Assembly: GCA_004134985.1 (NCBI GenBank)
Contig: REGQ01000011.1
Location: 62,001-126,000 of the forward strand
Origin: Paenibacillaceae bacterium
GTDB lineage: Bacteria; Bacillota; Bacilli; Paenibacillales; Paenibacillaceae
Direction of reading: 5' to 3'
Length of the DNA stretch: 64,000 nucleotides
Shown here: one piece after another, positions 27,447-36,392 of the stretch
How positions within the stretch are numbered: position 1 is the first letter of the stretch
Layout of the letters: each line of letters begins with the position of its first letter
Translations under genes and position numbers: made by a program
Notes under the pieces: model-generated
The model's database searches: none
The model's input: only the letters and a program-made list of their open reading frames with translations
Told to the model about the DNA's origin: nothing

Positions 27447-27477
27447 TGGCCGTTACCCCCGTTTTTTAAAAAATAAA

Positions 27478-28458
27478 TTAGTTAGAAGTATATTCAAGAT
27501 CTACTTGAAACTTTCCTGCTATTATACCATGGATTGCCGCCAGGTTTTCATGAAAATTTTCTGTTTTTTCGAGATCAACCCATTGGATCTCTTTCATATG
27601 GCGAAACCAGGAGAGCTGGCGCTTGGCAAAATGCCGGGTATCCCGCTTAAGCCGGTAGATCGCCTCTTCGAGAGAACATTCACCCTCCAGATAGGAAACA
27701 ATCTCCTTGTAGCCGAGTCCCTGCATCGCCGTGCTTGATCTTGGAATGCCGCTGCCGAGCAGCCGCTGCACTTCCGTAACCAGCCCTTGGCTCATCATGG
27801 CATCAATGCGCTGCTCCAAGCGTTCGTACAGCGCTTGACGATCCATCGTCAGCCCTACAAGACAAAGCTCATAAGGCGATGTGCGGGTTTGACGCGCAAG
27901 TTGGGATGACAGTGTTGTTCCTGTCAGGTGAAAAATCTCAAGCGCCCGTATGATGCGGCGCAGATCATTGGGATGCAGGCGCTGCGCCGAATCCGGGTCT
28001 ACGTCCCGCAGCAAGGCATGAACCGCCTCATTGCCTTCTGTATCAGCAAGCTGCTGCAGCCGATCACGGTAATCGTTGTCTGCGCCGATATCAGAAAACT
28101 GGTAATCATAGCAGACGGACTCAATATAAAGTCCGGTACCTCCAACGATAAACGGCAGCTTCCCCCGCCCTGCGATCTCATCAATAAGACCCCTCACCCG
28201 CTCCTGAAACTCGGAGACCGAGAACGGATGGGAGGGTTCGCATAGATCGATCAGATGATGCGGTATCCCTTCTCGCTCATCAGGCGCGAGCTTCGCTGTG
28301 CCGATATCCATGCCCTTGTACACCTGCATGGAATCGCCGGAGATGATCTCGGCATTCCATGCCTTTGCAATGCCCAGGCTGTAGGCGGTTTTGCCTACCG
28401 CTGTGGGACCGAGAAGAACCAGCAATTTTTGTTTCTCGCTTCGCTCTGCGCTGCTCAA
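27478..28458 (-). CDS. miaA: tRNA dimethylallyltransferase MiaA
   Basis: 326 residues. P-loop GPTAVGKT near residue 17, DSMQVYKGMDIGTAK, and the GGTGLYI segment are diagnostic; adds dimethylallyl to A37 of tRNAs reading UNN codons. The start is TTG, supported by GGAG 9 bases upstream and by a TTGA overlap with the stop of the methyltransferase gene. Confidence 0.96.
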   Translation of the reverse strand: MSSAERSEKQKLLVLLGPTAVGKTAYSLGIAKAWNAEIISGDSMQVYKGMDIGTAKLAPDEREGIPHHLIDLCEPSHPFSVSEFQERVRGLIDEIAGRGKLPFIVGGTGLYIESVCYDYQFSDIGADNDYRDRLQQLADTEGNEAVHALLRDVDPDSAQRLHPNDLRRIIRALEIFHLTGTTLSSQLARQTRTSPYELCLVGLTMDRQALYERLEQRIDAMMSQGLVTEVQRLLGSGIPRSSTAMQGLGYKEIVSYLEGECSLEEAIYRLKRDTRHFAKRQLSWFRHMKEIQWVDLEKTENFHENLAAIHGIIAGKFQVDLEYTSN

Positions 28459-29228
28459 GGCGTTATCACTCCATAAACTATTTTCGATGTGTTAGTTGCA
28501 CGGCGTTCGAAGCCAAGACGCTCGAACTCACCGCTTTTCCGGTGTTCTTTCAGAACAACGCTTTTGCTCGCTACACGGACCGCTTCCCTCACTGCTTGCT
28601 CGCGAAGCTCGCCGCTGTTGGCTGAAGCACGCAAAGGCTGCAGAGAGCTGGAAGTGTGAATCGGGCTGCGGAACATCGGATCAAAGTAAACAATGTCACA
28701 GCTTTTGTCCGGCATTGCCGCGAGCGCTGCCAGATGATCCTCACAGCGTGCCTCAATTCTGCGCAATGCGTCGTTGACATCGGAAAGGCCAGTATCATAG
28801 CGCTGCAGCCCTTCACGGACGATCAGACTGATCAGCGGCTGGCTTTCAAGCGCAATGACATTGCCCGCCGAGCCGGCGGCGTAGGAAAACACAATCGCAT
28901 CGGAACCAAGTCCGGCCGTGCAGTCCACGATTGTATCCCCAGGCTTGCAGCCTGAAACCTCCAGCATCGTATCGCGCTCTCCGTTGCGCAACCGCTTGAC
29001 ACGCACGAAGGCCATACTGGGATGAAAGGAAAAATGAGGTTCCTGATGGTCATAGTACCGCAAATCACGCTCAGATACAACTAACAGCCGTCCCTCGCTG
29101 TATTTGGCGGCCATTCTTGTAAGTGAATCCGAGCGGCGAAGTACATAGTAGAACCCGAGTTCCCGGGCATATTGACGTGCCCGCGCCTCAGTTTCAGGCG
29201 CAGGTTGAATCGAAGTCGTTACAATCAA
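28455..29228 (-). CDS. RsmJ-like SAM-dependent methyltransferase
   Basis: About 257 residues if it begins at the TTG at 29228, which forms a TTGA overlap with the mutL stop; an ATG at 29303 would overlap mutL by 79 bases. SAM-binding motif I is DCTAGLGSDAIVF, motif II IALESQP, and the catalytic region is VYFDPMF, as in RsmJ (16S rRNA m2G1516). Sits in the mutL-miaA gap in Paenibacillaceae-type order. rRNA as substrate is inferred. Confidence 0.8.
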   Translation of the reverse strand: MIVTTSIQPAPETEARARQYARELGFYYVLRRSDSLTRMAAKYSEGRLLVVSERDLRYYDHQEPHFSFHPSMAFVRVKRLRNGERDTMLEVSGCKPGDTIVDCTAGLGSDAIVFSYAAGSAGNVIALESQPLISLIVREGLQRYDTGLSDVNDALRRIEARCEDHLAALAAMPDKSCDIVYFDPMFRSPIHTSSSLQPLRASANSGELREQAVREAVRVASKSVVLKEHRKSGEFERLGFERRATNTSKIVYGVITP

Positions 29229-31669
29229 GACATCACCCGCTTGAACATTTTTTCCAGTTGATAGGTCGACACATGCACCACAATCGGGCGACCGTGCGGG
29301 CAAGTGTACGGCTGGGAGCAGTTCGACAACCGGCGCAGCAGCATCTCGCCTTCTTCGCGGGAGAGTCGCATATTCGCCTTGATCGATGCTTTACAGGAAC
29401 ACATAATCGCTGATTTCTCGCGCAGCTTCGCAATATCAACACTTTTCTTCTCACTGAGGATCCACTCGGCAATTTCCTCAATAATTGCCTGCTCATCGCC
29501 TTGGGGCAGCCATTGCGGATGGCTGCGCACCAGGAACGCCTTAGGACCGAATGGCTCCAGCTCCACTCCCGCCTGCTCAAACAACGCGATCCGTTCCCGG
29601 ATCAGCATCGCTTCGGTTGAAGTAAATTCGAGCGTAAAGGGCACGATCAGCGGCTGCATCGCATCCTGCGGTCGACCGAATTTGTCGTAGTAATATTCAT
29701 AATGAATCCGTTCATGCGCGGCATGCTGGTCAATCAAATACATACCTTCCTCATTCTGGGCGATCAGGTAAGTGCCGTGCAGCTGCCCGATCCACGACAA
29801 CTCCGGAAACGAAGAGGAATCGGCGTTTGCCGTGACACCGGCCGTGGCCGGCTGTGTTGTGCCGGCTGCTTGCTGCATCGCCACAGTACTTTCGGCGGGC
29901 TGTGTTGTGCTGGCAACCTGCTGCATCGCCACAGTACTCCCGTCGGGGTACGCCGGGCTCGCTATCTGCTGCTTTGTACCCATGTCTTGCTGCCGAGCTG
30001 CATCGACGGCTTTCTGCGCCATCTCCGCATCTTGCGGCATAGAATCTGGGGCCCGCTGCGCTGTGCGGGCGATTTGCCGGCTTGTGGCCGCATCTTGCTG
30101 CATTGCATCCGCATCATGCTGTATTGCATCCGCAACTTGCGAGCTTGTACCCGCATCTTGCTGTCCTGCATCAGGTAGCTGCTGTCCCGCAGCATCGCGA
30201 ATCTCGCCAGTACTGTCAGCTGCACGTGGAGACAATTGCGCTTCGCCGGACATTGAAACTCGCTCCGTCTCAGGACCCGATTGCCACAGGGCAGCTGATG
30301 CTTCGCGCACAGCGCCCTCCTGCTCGAATCGTCCGGCGGGCTTGTACAGCCTTTCAGCAGCATCCCGCGGGATCGCATTTGGCTGCGGTTTGTATTCCTC
30401 CGAACGGGCAAATCCACTCTGCCCTTCCATTCGGGTTGTCCTCCCCTGCGAGCCTGGGTTCACCGCTTGAGCCTGACTGGCTGGCTGTTGTCCCGGATTC
30501 GACTGTTGGGTGTAAGACTGCCCTCGCGATTGATAGGATTTACTTTGCCCATTCTCGCCGACTTTGGAAAATGGGTCTGAAGCCCCGATCCCCGCATCTG
30601 GATTTTGAAAAAAGGAAATGCGTCCCTGAACATATTCAGGCTTCGCGCGCGGTCCGCTTGAAGCAGGACCAGGAATATGGACATGGGTTGCGAGGGTCTC
30701 CCGCACCATCTTTTCGACAAAAGCTTTTAGCTCTACTTCTTTGCTGAAGCGCACCTCCATCTTGGATGGGTGAACGTTGACATCGACCAGCGCCGGGTGC
30801 ATGCCGATTTCGAGTACAACAAGCGGAAACCGGTTAATGGGCAGCAGCGTATGATAAGCTTGCAAAATCGCTTGATTCAGCGCAAAGCTGCGAATGTAGC
30901 GGCCGTTCACAATCGTCGTCATCCCGTTGCGGTTGGCACGCGTCAACTCAGGTTTGGACAAATAGCCGTTCAATACATAATCGGGGTGATCCCCTTCGAT
31001 TTTCAACATCGCCTTTGCCGTGTTGGTCCCATAGACCGCTGCGATGACCTGCAGCCGCTCCCCATTGCCCAGCGTGCGCAGCAGCACATTGCCGTTATGC
31101 TTCAAGGTGAACGCAATGCCGGGATGAGCCATCGCAAGACGGTAAACATAATCGGAGATATGTCCAAGCTCCGTTTGGATCGACTTCATATATTTCAAGC
31201 GGGCTGGCGTATTATAAAATAAATCGCGGATGATCATATCCGTTCCCTGGGAAGCTGTAGCAGCTTCCACCGAACGAACCTTTCCACCTTCGATCTCGAT
31301 GCGACTGCCCAGGCCGCTTCGTTCTGTGGAGGTCAGACATTCTACGCGCGCCACCGCCGCGATACTCGGCAGTGCCTCCCCTCGAAAACCCAAGCTTGCG
31401 ATGCGGAACAAATCCTTGCTGTCGAGCAGCTTGCTTGTCGCATGCCGCTGGAACGCCTTCTCCAAATCATCCGCTTCAATACCAGCGCCATTGTCGGTCA
31501 CCCGAATTAAATTGAGTCCGCCCTCTTCAATGGTAATGTCAATCGTTTCGCTGCCGGCATCAATTGCATTCTCGACAAGCTCCTTCACGACAGAAGAAGG
31601 CCGCTCAACAACTTCGCCGGCAGCGATCTGGTTCGAAAGCTGTTCATCCAACACATGAATTCTGGCCAT
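29225..31669 (-). CDS. mutL: DNA mismatch repair protein MutL, long repetitive linker
   Basis: 814 residues, about 190 more than B. subtilis MutL (~627). GHKL ATPase: ENAIDAGS, DNGAGI, GFRGEALPSI. The C-terminal endonuclease motif DQHAAHERIHYE (DQHAX2EX4E) and CPHGRP are intact, so it should nick DNA. Between them, about residues 340-620, is a low-complexity linker rich in Gln, Ala, Asp, Met and Thr, including a 48 bp (16-residue) repeat copied twice from 29851. Last codons overlap the next gene. Confidence 0.96.
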   Translation of the reverse strand: MARIHVLDEQLSNQIAAGEVVERPSSVVKELVENAIDAGSETIDITIEEGGLNLIRVTDNGAGIEADDLEKAFQRHATSKLLDSKDLFRIASLGFRGEALPSIAAVARVECLTSTERSGLGSRIEIEGGKVRSVEAATASQGTDMIIRDLFYNTPARLKYMKSIQTELGHISDYVYRLAMAHPGIAFTLKHNGNVLLRTLGNGERLQVIAAVYGTNTAKAMLKIEGDHPDYVLNGYLSKPELTRANRNGMTTIVNGRYIRSFALNQAILQAYHTLLPINRFPLVVLEIGMHPALVDVNVHPSKMEVRFSKEVELKAFVEKMVRETLATHVHIPGPASSGPRAKPEYVQGRISFFQNPDAGIGASDPFSKVGENGQSKSYQSRGQSYTQQSNPGQQPASQAQAVNPGSQGRTTRMEGQSGFARSEEYKPQPNAIPRDAAERLYKPAGRFEQEGAVREASAALWQSGPETERVSMSGEAQLSPRAADSTGEIRDAAGQQLPDAGQQDAGTSSQVADAIQHDADAMQQDAATSRQIARTAQRAPDSMPQDAEMAQKAVDAARQQDMGTKQQIASPAYPDGSTVAMQQVASTTQPAESTVAMQQAAGTTQPATAGVTANADSSSFPELSWIGQLHGTYLIAQNEEGMYLIDQHAAHERIHYEYYYDKFGRPQDAMQPLIVPFTLEFTSTEAMLIRERIALFEQAGVELEPFGPKAFLVRSHPQWLPQGDEQAIIEEIAEWILSEKKSVDIAKLREKSAIMCSCKASIKANMRLSREEGEMLLRRLSNCSQPYTCPHGRPIVVHVSTYQLEKMFKRVMS

Positions 31670-31684
31670 CTGTCATTCGCCTCC

Positions 31685-34474
31685 TTAATCCGTCATTTTT
31701 TGTTTCATATCATTTAACCACTGCATCGCCTGCAGCGGGGTCATATTAAAAAGATCAAGCTTTTTCAACTGATCAGCAAGCTGCTCGGCGCGTGCCGTTT
31801 TCTTGGATTTCACAGGTTCAGGTTGAACCAGCGAGCCAAAGATCGACAGCTGGACGATTTCCTCACTCGCGTCTGCAGCAGTAACGGCAGCCCCCGTCTC
31901 GCCACCATCGGCATCCACGGAATTATCGCGAACTGCCCCCGAAGCAGAGCTGGCCGCTGCCGTTTCACGCAGCGTCAGATCCTGCTGCGCTTGCGGCGAA
32001 GAGTAGTCTGATCCAGCAACTCCTGATCCTCCTGATCCAGATCCGGAACGAGTCGGCAAGATGGGAATCGCTTCTTGCAGGCCATCTGTTGTTCCGGCTT
32101 CTTGCAGCAAGTCATAGGCACGGGCAATAATGGTTGACGGCAAACCGGCCAGTCGCGCACAGTAAATGCCGTAGCTTGTGCTTGCTGCGCCAGAGACGAG
32201 CTTGCGCAGGAACGTAACTTTATCTCCGCTCTCCTGCACTGCCATACGAGCATTTCGCAAGCCGGCAAGCGTCTCCTCCAAATGGGCGAGTTCATGAAAG
32301 TGTGTGGACACCAACGCTTTGCATTTGATCGTGTCATGAACAAATTCAATAACTGCCTGGGCGATTGCCATGCCTTCACCGGTTGAAGTGCCGCGCCCAA
32401 GCTCGTCAATAATGACCAAGCTGCGTGGCGTCGCCTTTTCAGTCATAATCTGGATGTCCTTCATCTCTACCATAAATGTGCTCTGTCCGCCGATCAAATC
32501 GTCGGCCGCGCCAATCCGTGTAAAAATGCGGTCGATGACCGGGATAACCGCTGACTTTGCCGGGACAAAACACCCGATCTGTGCAAGTACGCAAATAAGG
32601 GCAACCTGACGCATATAGGTACTTTTCCCTGCCATGTTCGGCCCGGTAATGAGCAGTACCGGACCCTCCTGGACAGTAAGATGCGTATCATTCGCGATAA
32701 AAGAAGCGTCTCCCATCACCGCTTCAACGACGGGATGCCGACCATCCTCTATCAGTAGATCGCCTGATTCGGCAATGACGGGGCGGCTGAACCGCTGCTC
32801 TGCGCTAACAGCTGCCAGCGATTGATACACATCGATTGCAGCCAGCACTTCAGCCAGCTTTTGGAGACGGGGCAAATGCGCGGACAAATGCTCACGCAGC
32901 TCCAAAAACCGCTGATACTCCAGATCGACCATCTTGTCTTCCGCTTCTAGAATAAGACGTTCCTTCTCCTTCAGCTCCGGCGTAACATAGCGCTCAGCAT
33001 TAGCCAATGTCTGCTTGCGTTCATAGCGGTCCTGAGGAAGCTGGGCAATGTTCGCTTTCGTTACCTCAAGATAGTAGCCAAACACCTTGTTGTAGCCGAT
33101 CTTCAGCGATCTGATTCCCGTCGCCTCGCGCTCCGATTGCTCCAGCTCGGCGAGCCACTTCTTGCCGTTGGCGCTTGCCTCGCGCAGCCGGTCAAGATAG
33201 TCGTCATAACCGGAGCGGATGAGGCCGCCTTCCCGAATTGTGAGCGGCGGATCTTCAATCAGTACCGTTTCGATCAGATCAGCCAAATCGGCACAATCAT
33301 CAAGTTCATCCACCAGCCTGTTTAATGTGCCGGAAGGAGAATTCGTGCAATAGGCTTTAAGTGGCGGAACATGCCGCAGTGAGGAACGCAGCGCGTTTAG
33401 ATCACGGCCGTTGGCGCTGCCGAAAGCCACTCTGCCGACCAGCCGTTCCAGATCATAAATCCCTTTCAGTTCGGCGCGCAGATCATCCCGCAAAATCAAA
33501 TCATGATACAGTTTCTCCACTGCTTCGAGCCGCTCTTCAATCGCGCTCTGGCTGAGCAGCGGCTTGTCGATCCAGCGTCTGAGCAGGCGGGCACCCATCG
33601 ACGTCTGCGTCTTGTCCAGCAACCACAGCAGTGAGCCTTTCTTGCTGCGCTCCTGAACCGTCTCCGTCAATTCCAAATTGCGGCGCGTGAACTGATCCAG
33701 CACCATGTATTGCTTCGCTTCATAGGAGCGAATTTGCCGGATATGACCAAGCGATCTCTTCTGGGTATCCGTCAAATAACCGGTAAGCAGGCTGACCGCT
33801 CGTTTGCGGATTGGCGATAGAACCGCGAGCGCCGCTGCGCCGAATTGCGCCTCAAGCTTGTCCTCTTCAAGCGGCCCGCGCTCCGTAATCAGCACCTGAC
33901 TGCCCCAGGCTGCATATCCATCCTGCAAAATACGCAGCGGAGCCTGATCGCCAACAATTTCCGCAGGCCGGTAAACATTGATTTCATCGTTAAGCATTTC
34001 AGCATTAGCTGTAAGCGACGTCACATAAAGCTCGCCTGTCGACAGATCACAGACAGCCAATCCATAATCTGCACCGCTGTCTGCGACGGCAGAGATAAAG
34101 TTATTCGCCCCGCCTTCCAGACTTTTGCTTTCCATGACCGTTCCAGGCGTAACGACGCGCACAATTTCACGGCGCACGACGCCTTTGGCTGCAGACGGTT
34201 CTTCTACCTGCTCGCAAATAGCCACTTTATATCCTTTTTCAATTAAACGCGCTATGTACCCTTCGGCCGAATGGTATGGAACACCGCACATCGGGATGCG
34301 CTCTTCCGTTCCGCCGCCGCGGCCGGTCAGTGTAATTTCAAGCTCCTTGGCTGCTAAAATTGCATCATCAAAAAACATTTCATAGAAGTCGCCCAGACGG
34401 AAAAACAAAAACGCATCCGCCGCTTCTTTCTTGATCTCCAAATATTGAAGAATCATCGGGGTATAAGTTGACAT
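31685..34474 (-). CDS. mutS: DNA mismatch recognition ATPase MutS
   Basis: 929 residues. Mismatch-wedge motif GDFYEMF near residue 28, Walker A GPNMAGKSTYMRQ, and the STHFHELAHLE segment. After the ATPase comes a Gly/Ser-rich linker (GSGSGGSG) and a beta-clamp-binding peptide QLSIFG near residue 880. Start at 34474 has AGGAGGGG 4 bases upstream; the upstream extension is not family sequence. Fifteen bases separate it from mutL. Confidence 0.97.
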   Translation of the reverse strand: MSTYTPMILQYLEIKKEAADAFLFFRLGDFYEMFFDDAILAAKELEITLTGRGGGTEERIPMCGVPYHSAEGYIARLIEKGYKVAICEQVEEPSAAKGVVRREIVRVVTPGTVMESKSLEGGANNFISAVADSGADYGLAVCDLSTGELYVTSLTANAEMLNDEINVYRPAEIVGDQAPLRILQDGYAAWGSQVLITERGPLEEDKLEAQFGAAALAVLSPIRKRAVSLLTGYLTDTQKRSLGHIRQIRSYEAKQYMVLDQFTRRNLELTETVQERSKKGSLLWLLDKTQTSMGARLLRRWIDKPLLSQSAIEERLEAVEKLYHDLILRDDLRAELKGIYDLERLVGRVAFGSANGRDLNALRSSLRHVPPLKAYCTNSPSGTLNRLVDELDDCADLADLIETVLIEDPPLTIREGGLIRSGYDDYLDRLREASANGKKWLAELEQSEREATGIRSLKIGYNKVFGYYLEVTKANIAQLPQDRYERKQTLANAERYVTPELKEKERLILEAEDKMVDLEYQRFLELREHLSAHLPRLQKLAEVLAAIDVYQSLAAVSAEQRFSRPVIAESGDLLIEDGRHPVVEAVMGDASFIANDTHLTVQEGPVLLITGPNMAGKSTYMRQVALICVLAQIGCFVPAKSAVIPVIDRIFTRIGAADDLIGGQSTFMVEMKDIQIMTEKATPRSLVIIDELGRGTSTGEGMAIAQAVIEFVHDTIKCKALVSTHFHELAHLEETLAGLRNARMAVQESGDKVTFLRKLVSGAASTSYGIYCARLAGLPSTIIARAYDLLQEAGTTDGLQEAIPILPTRSGSGSGGSGVAGSDYSSPQAQQDLTLRETAAASSASGAVRDNSVDADGGETGAAVTAADASEEIVQLSIFGSLVQPEPVKSKKTARAEQLADQLKKLDLFNMTPLQAMQWLNDMKQKMTD

Positions 34475-34513
34475 GAAGCCCCTCCTGTACACTTTTGCTG
34501 CATTCGAACAATA

Positions 34514-34522
34514 ATTATACCA
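34514..34522 (-). promoter_or_regulatory. Extended -10 element upstream of mutS
   Basis: Minus-strand TGGTATAAT, about 40 bases before the mutS start; no convincing -35. Confidence 0.4.
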
Positions 34523-34675
34523 GAAAATCAGCCGTTCGGGGAACTTCCCCACCCACAGCTGGACAGCAAATCGTCAATGCTCCAATAAAGTAGCTGAATG
34601 TGGGAAACGAATCAAAGTTTTAGAGAGCCAGAAATGAATCTACACTCCAGATATAGCAGGGGCAGCAAAGCGATT

Positions 34676-35066
34676 GATGGCCAACGGACAGCCAACGGGG
34701 TGACGATGGAATGACTAGTGGGATGACTGGTGGGTGACCAATCAATCGGCTAACGATGAGTTAACCGATAAGCTGACCGATGAACTGATCGATTGACAGA
34801 CCAACTGGCTGACCGATGGGTAAGCTTCTGGGCTAATTGATGAATTAACCGACAGGATGAGTGATGGGATGCGTGATGGGATGACTGATGTAGTGACTGA
34901 TGGAGTCACTGATGGAGTCACTGATGGAGTCACTGATGGAGTGACTGATGGGCTAACTCCTCAAGGGTAACTTCTTATGGGGGACAGATGGGGTGACTGA
35001 TGGGGTGACTGATGGGGCGACCGATGAGATGAGCGATGAGAGAGCGATGAGGTGAGCGATGGCTCC
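34676..35066. repeat. Degenerate 12 bp tandem array
   Basis: About 390 bases of drifted copies of GATGGAGTGACT-type units; four near-exact 12 bp units at 34899-34946. Reads as Val-Thr-Pro-Ser repeats on the minus strand but has no start site and no family, so it is treated as non-coding. It ends about 30 bases before repeat element B. Confidence 0.75.
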
Positions 35067-35096
35067 TGACGTGGAGGTGCTTACCATGCAAATTTG

Positions 35097-35214
35097 CTGT
35101 ATACCCTATTTCCGCCAAGCAATTGTGGAGGCCAAATACCCCAGAGTGTAAGCGTAATCCCTCATTGGACAAGTAGACCTTGCACTAGGTAATTGCCTGA
35201 ATTAAGGTATACAA
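35097..35214. repeat. 118 bp inverted-end element, copy B
   Basis: Begins CTGTATACCCTATTTCCGCC and ends CCTGAATTAAGGTATACAA; same ends as copies A, C and D, unrelated middle. It lies upstream of the SOS-boxed transposase-like gene. Confidence 0.75.
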
Positions 35215-35371
35215 GAAAAAAAGACTTGTTCCCCCTGCTTGGACAGTCTCACATCAGCAGCAAAACAATAATAACAATGACCAGAATAACGAATGACGAT
35301 CTGTAATTTTTCTTATCTATTAACGAATCAGCCCACTGTCATCGTTCCTACCCACTATCCTAAATCCATCA

Positions 35372-35400
35372 TTGAAATCAGAACATATGTTTGGTATAAT
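35372..35400 (+). promoter_or_regulatory. Sigma-A promoter with a central LexA box
   Basis: TTGAAA (35372-35377), 17-base spacer, TATAAT (35395-35400). GAAC-ATAT-GTTT (35381-35392) fills the spacer, with flanks AGAAC...GTTTGG like the boxes at lexA. Confidence 0.75.
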
Positions 35401-35438
35401 AGATATATATTATTGTTATGGAAGGAAGGTACGTTCTG

Positions 35439-36308
35439 ATGCTCCCTGATCTGCCCTGCTGCGTGAAAACCTTTGATGAAGTATTCCCTACCGAAGTGTC
35501 CTGCGAGGCGTTTTGGGACGCTGAACGCTGGCAGATCGGCTACTATTGCCCCCGCTGCTATAGCGCCAAAGGCTGGTGGCTGCCCGAGCGTGGAATGATG
35601 CAGTGCGCGCGGCAGAAGTGCCGGTACCAGGTCTCATCCACCGCCGGAACGATTCTTCACAAAACCAAGCTTCCCCTGCGCACTTGGCTGCGTGCGATGG
35701 TGCATTTTGCCGAAAAGCCCTTGCTTACGGTCAGAGAGCTTGCCCCCATTTTGAAGGTCTCTGTCAAGACAGCAGGGTTGGTGCTGCGCAAGATTCGTAT
35801 GGCGTGGCAGTACTACAAAGATGAATTCGGTTGTGAGCCTTCATGTGGAGAGAGACGCACGGGGCTACCGGAGCGGCGGGAGCAAGAACAGAACCAGCAG
35901 GAGCAGCAGAATCATTACAACCATGAGCAACAGGAACAAAGCCTGCTTTTGGTGCGGGAAGGACTGATACAACAGGAGCAAAGCGTGCTTTTGGAGCAGG
36001 AAGAACTGAAGCAACAGGAACAAAGCCTGCTTTTGGAGCGGGAAGGACTGATACATCAGGAACAAAGCCTGTTTTTGGAGCCGGAAGGACTGATACATCA
36101 GGAACAAAGCCTGCTTTTGGAGCAAAAAGGGCCGACGCATCAGGATGAGCCCGGCTTTAATGCCGGGCTGTTTCTTGAGCAAGCAAAGCAATATGTTCAG
36201 CGGCGGAAACAAGCCGTGTCAGCACGCTTTTTTGCCTGTGCATTCACCTGCACAGCTGCTCCTTCAATGCAGCGGATTTGGGAGGAGCTGGCTAACAGGG
36301 GGCTATGA
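35439..36308 (+). CDS. Transposase-derived zinc-ribbon protein with 14-residue repeats
   Basis: 289 residues. Residues 30-125 match the N-terminal part of IS1595/ISXO2 transposases: zinc ribbon with Cys37, Cys40, Cys56 and Cys61, then the segment TILHKTKLPLRTWLRAMVHF and a helix-turn-helix (LTVRELAPILKVSVKTAGLVLRK). The DDE catalytic domain is absent. In its place are a Gln/Glu-rich stretch and five 14-residue repeats of the type QEQSLLLEREGLIH, probably helical. The start at 35439 has GGAAGG 9 bases upstream; an ATG at 35418 overlaps that site. No terminal inverted repeats of an IS were found. Likely a domesticated DNA-binding protein under LexA control; the role is unknown. Confidence 0.7.
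   Translation: MLPDLPCCVKTFDEVFPTEVSCEAFWDAERWQIGYYCPRCYSAKGWWLPERGMMQCARQKCRYQVSSTAGTILHKTKLPLRTWLRAMVHFAEKPLLTVRELAPILKVSVKTAGLVLRKIRMAWQYYKDEFGCEPSCGERRTGLPERREQEQNQQEQQNHYNHEQQEQSLLLVREGLIQQEQSVLLEQEELKQQEQSLLLEREGLIHQEQSLFLEPEGLIHQEQSLLLEQKGPTHQDEPGFNAGLFLEQAKQYVQRRKQAVSARFFACAFTCTAAPSMQRIWEELANRGL
35931..36140 (+). repeat. Five 42 bp tandem repeats inside the transposase-derived gene
   Basis: Units start at 35931, 35973, 36015, 36057 and 36099, each exactly 42 bases and in frame, so copy-number change would add or remove 14 residues without a frameshift. Confidence 0.9.
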
Positions 36309-36392
36309 TGATTTACAATGTGGGCTGTGATGGAGTTTACAATGGTAGATAGAGGAGTTAAGCAGCACGCTGAATAGGACTCTTCTCCTCTG

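Noticed and set aside
34742-34933. Minus-strand reading frame of Val-Thr-Pro-Ser repeats
   Set aside because: It only translates the 12 bp simple repeat; no ribosome-binding site, no signal peptide, no family.
34676-35066. CRISPR-like array
   Set aside because: Units are 11-12 bp with no spacers and drift continuously; no cas genes are present.
35865-36212. Minus-strand frame of Gln-Lys-Leu-Phe repeats
   Set aside because: Shadow of the 42 bp repeats, which stay open in several frames because the unit is a multiple of three.
35439-36308. Complete insertion sequence of the IS1595 family
   Set aside because: No catalytic domain, no terminal inverted repeats and no target duplication found around the gene; treated as derived from a transposase.
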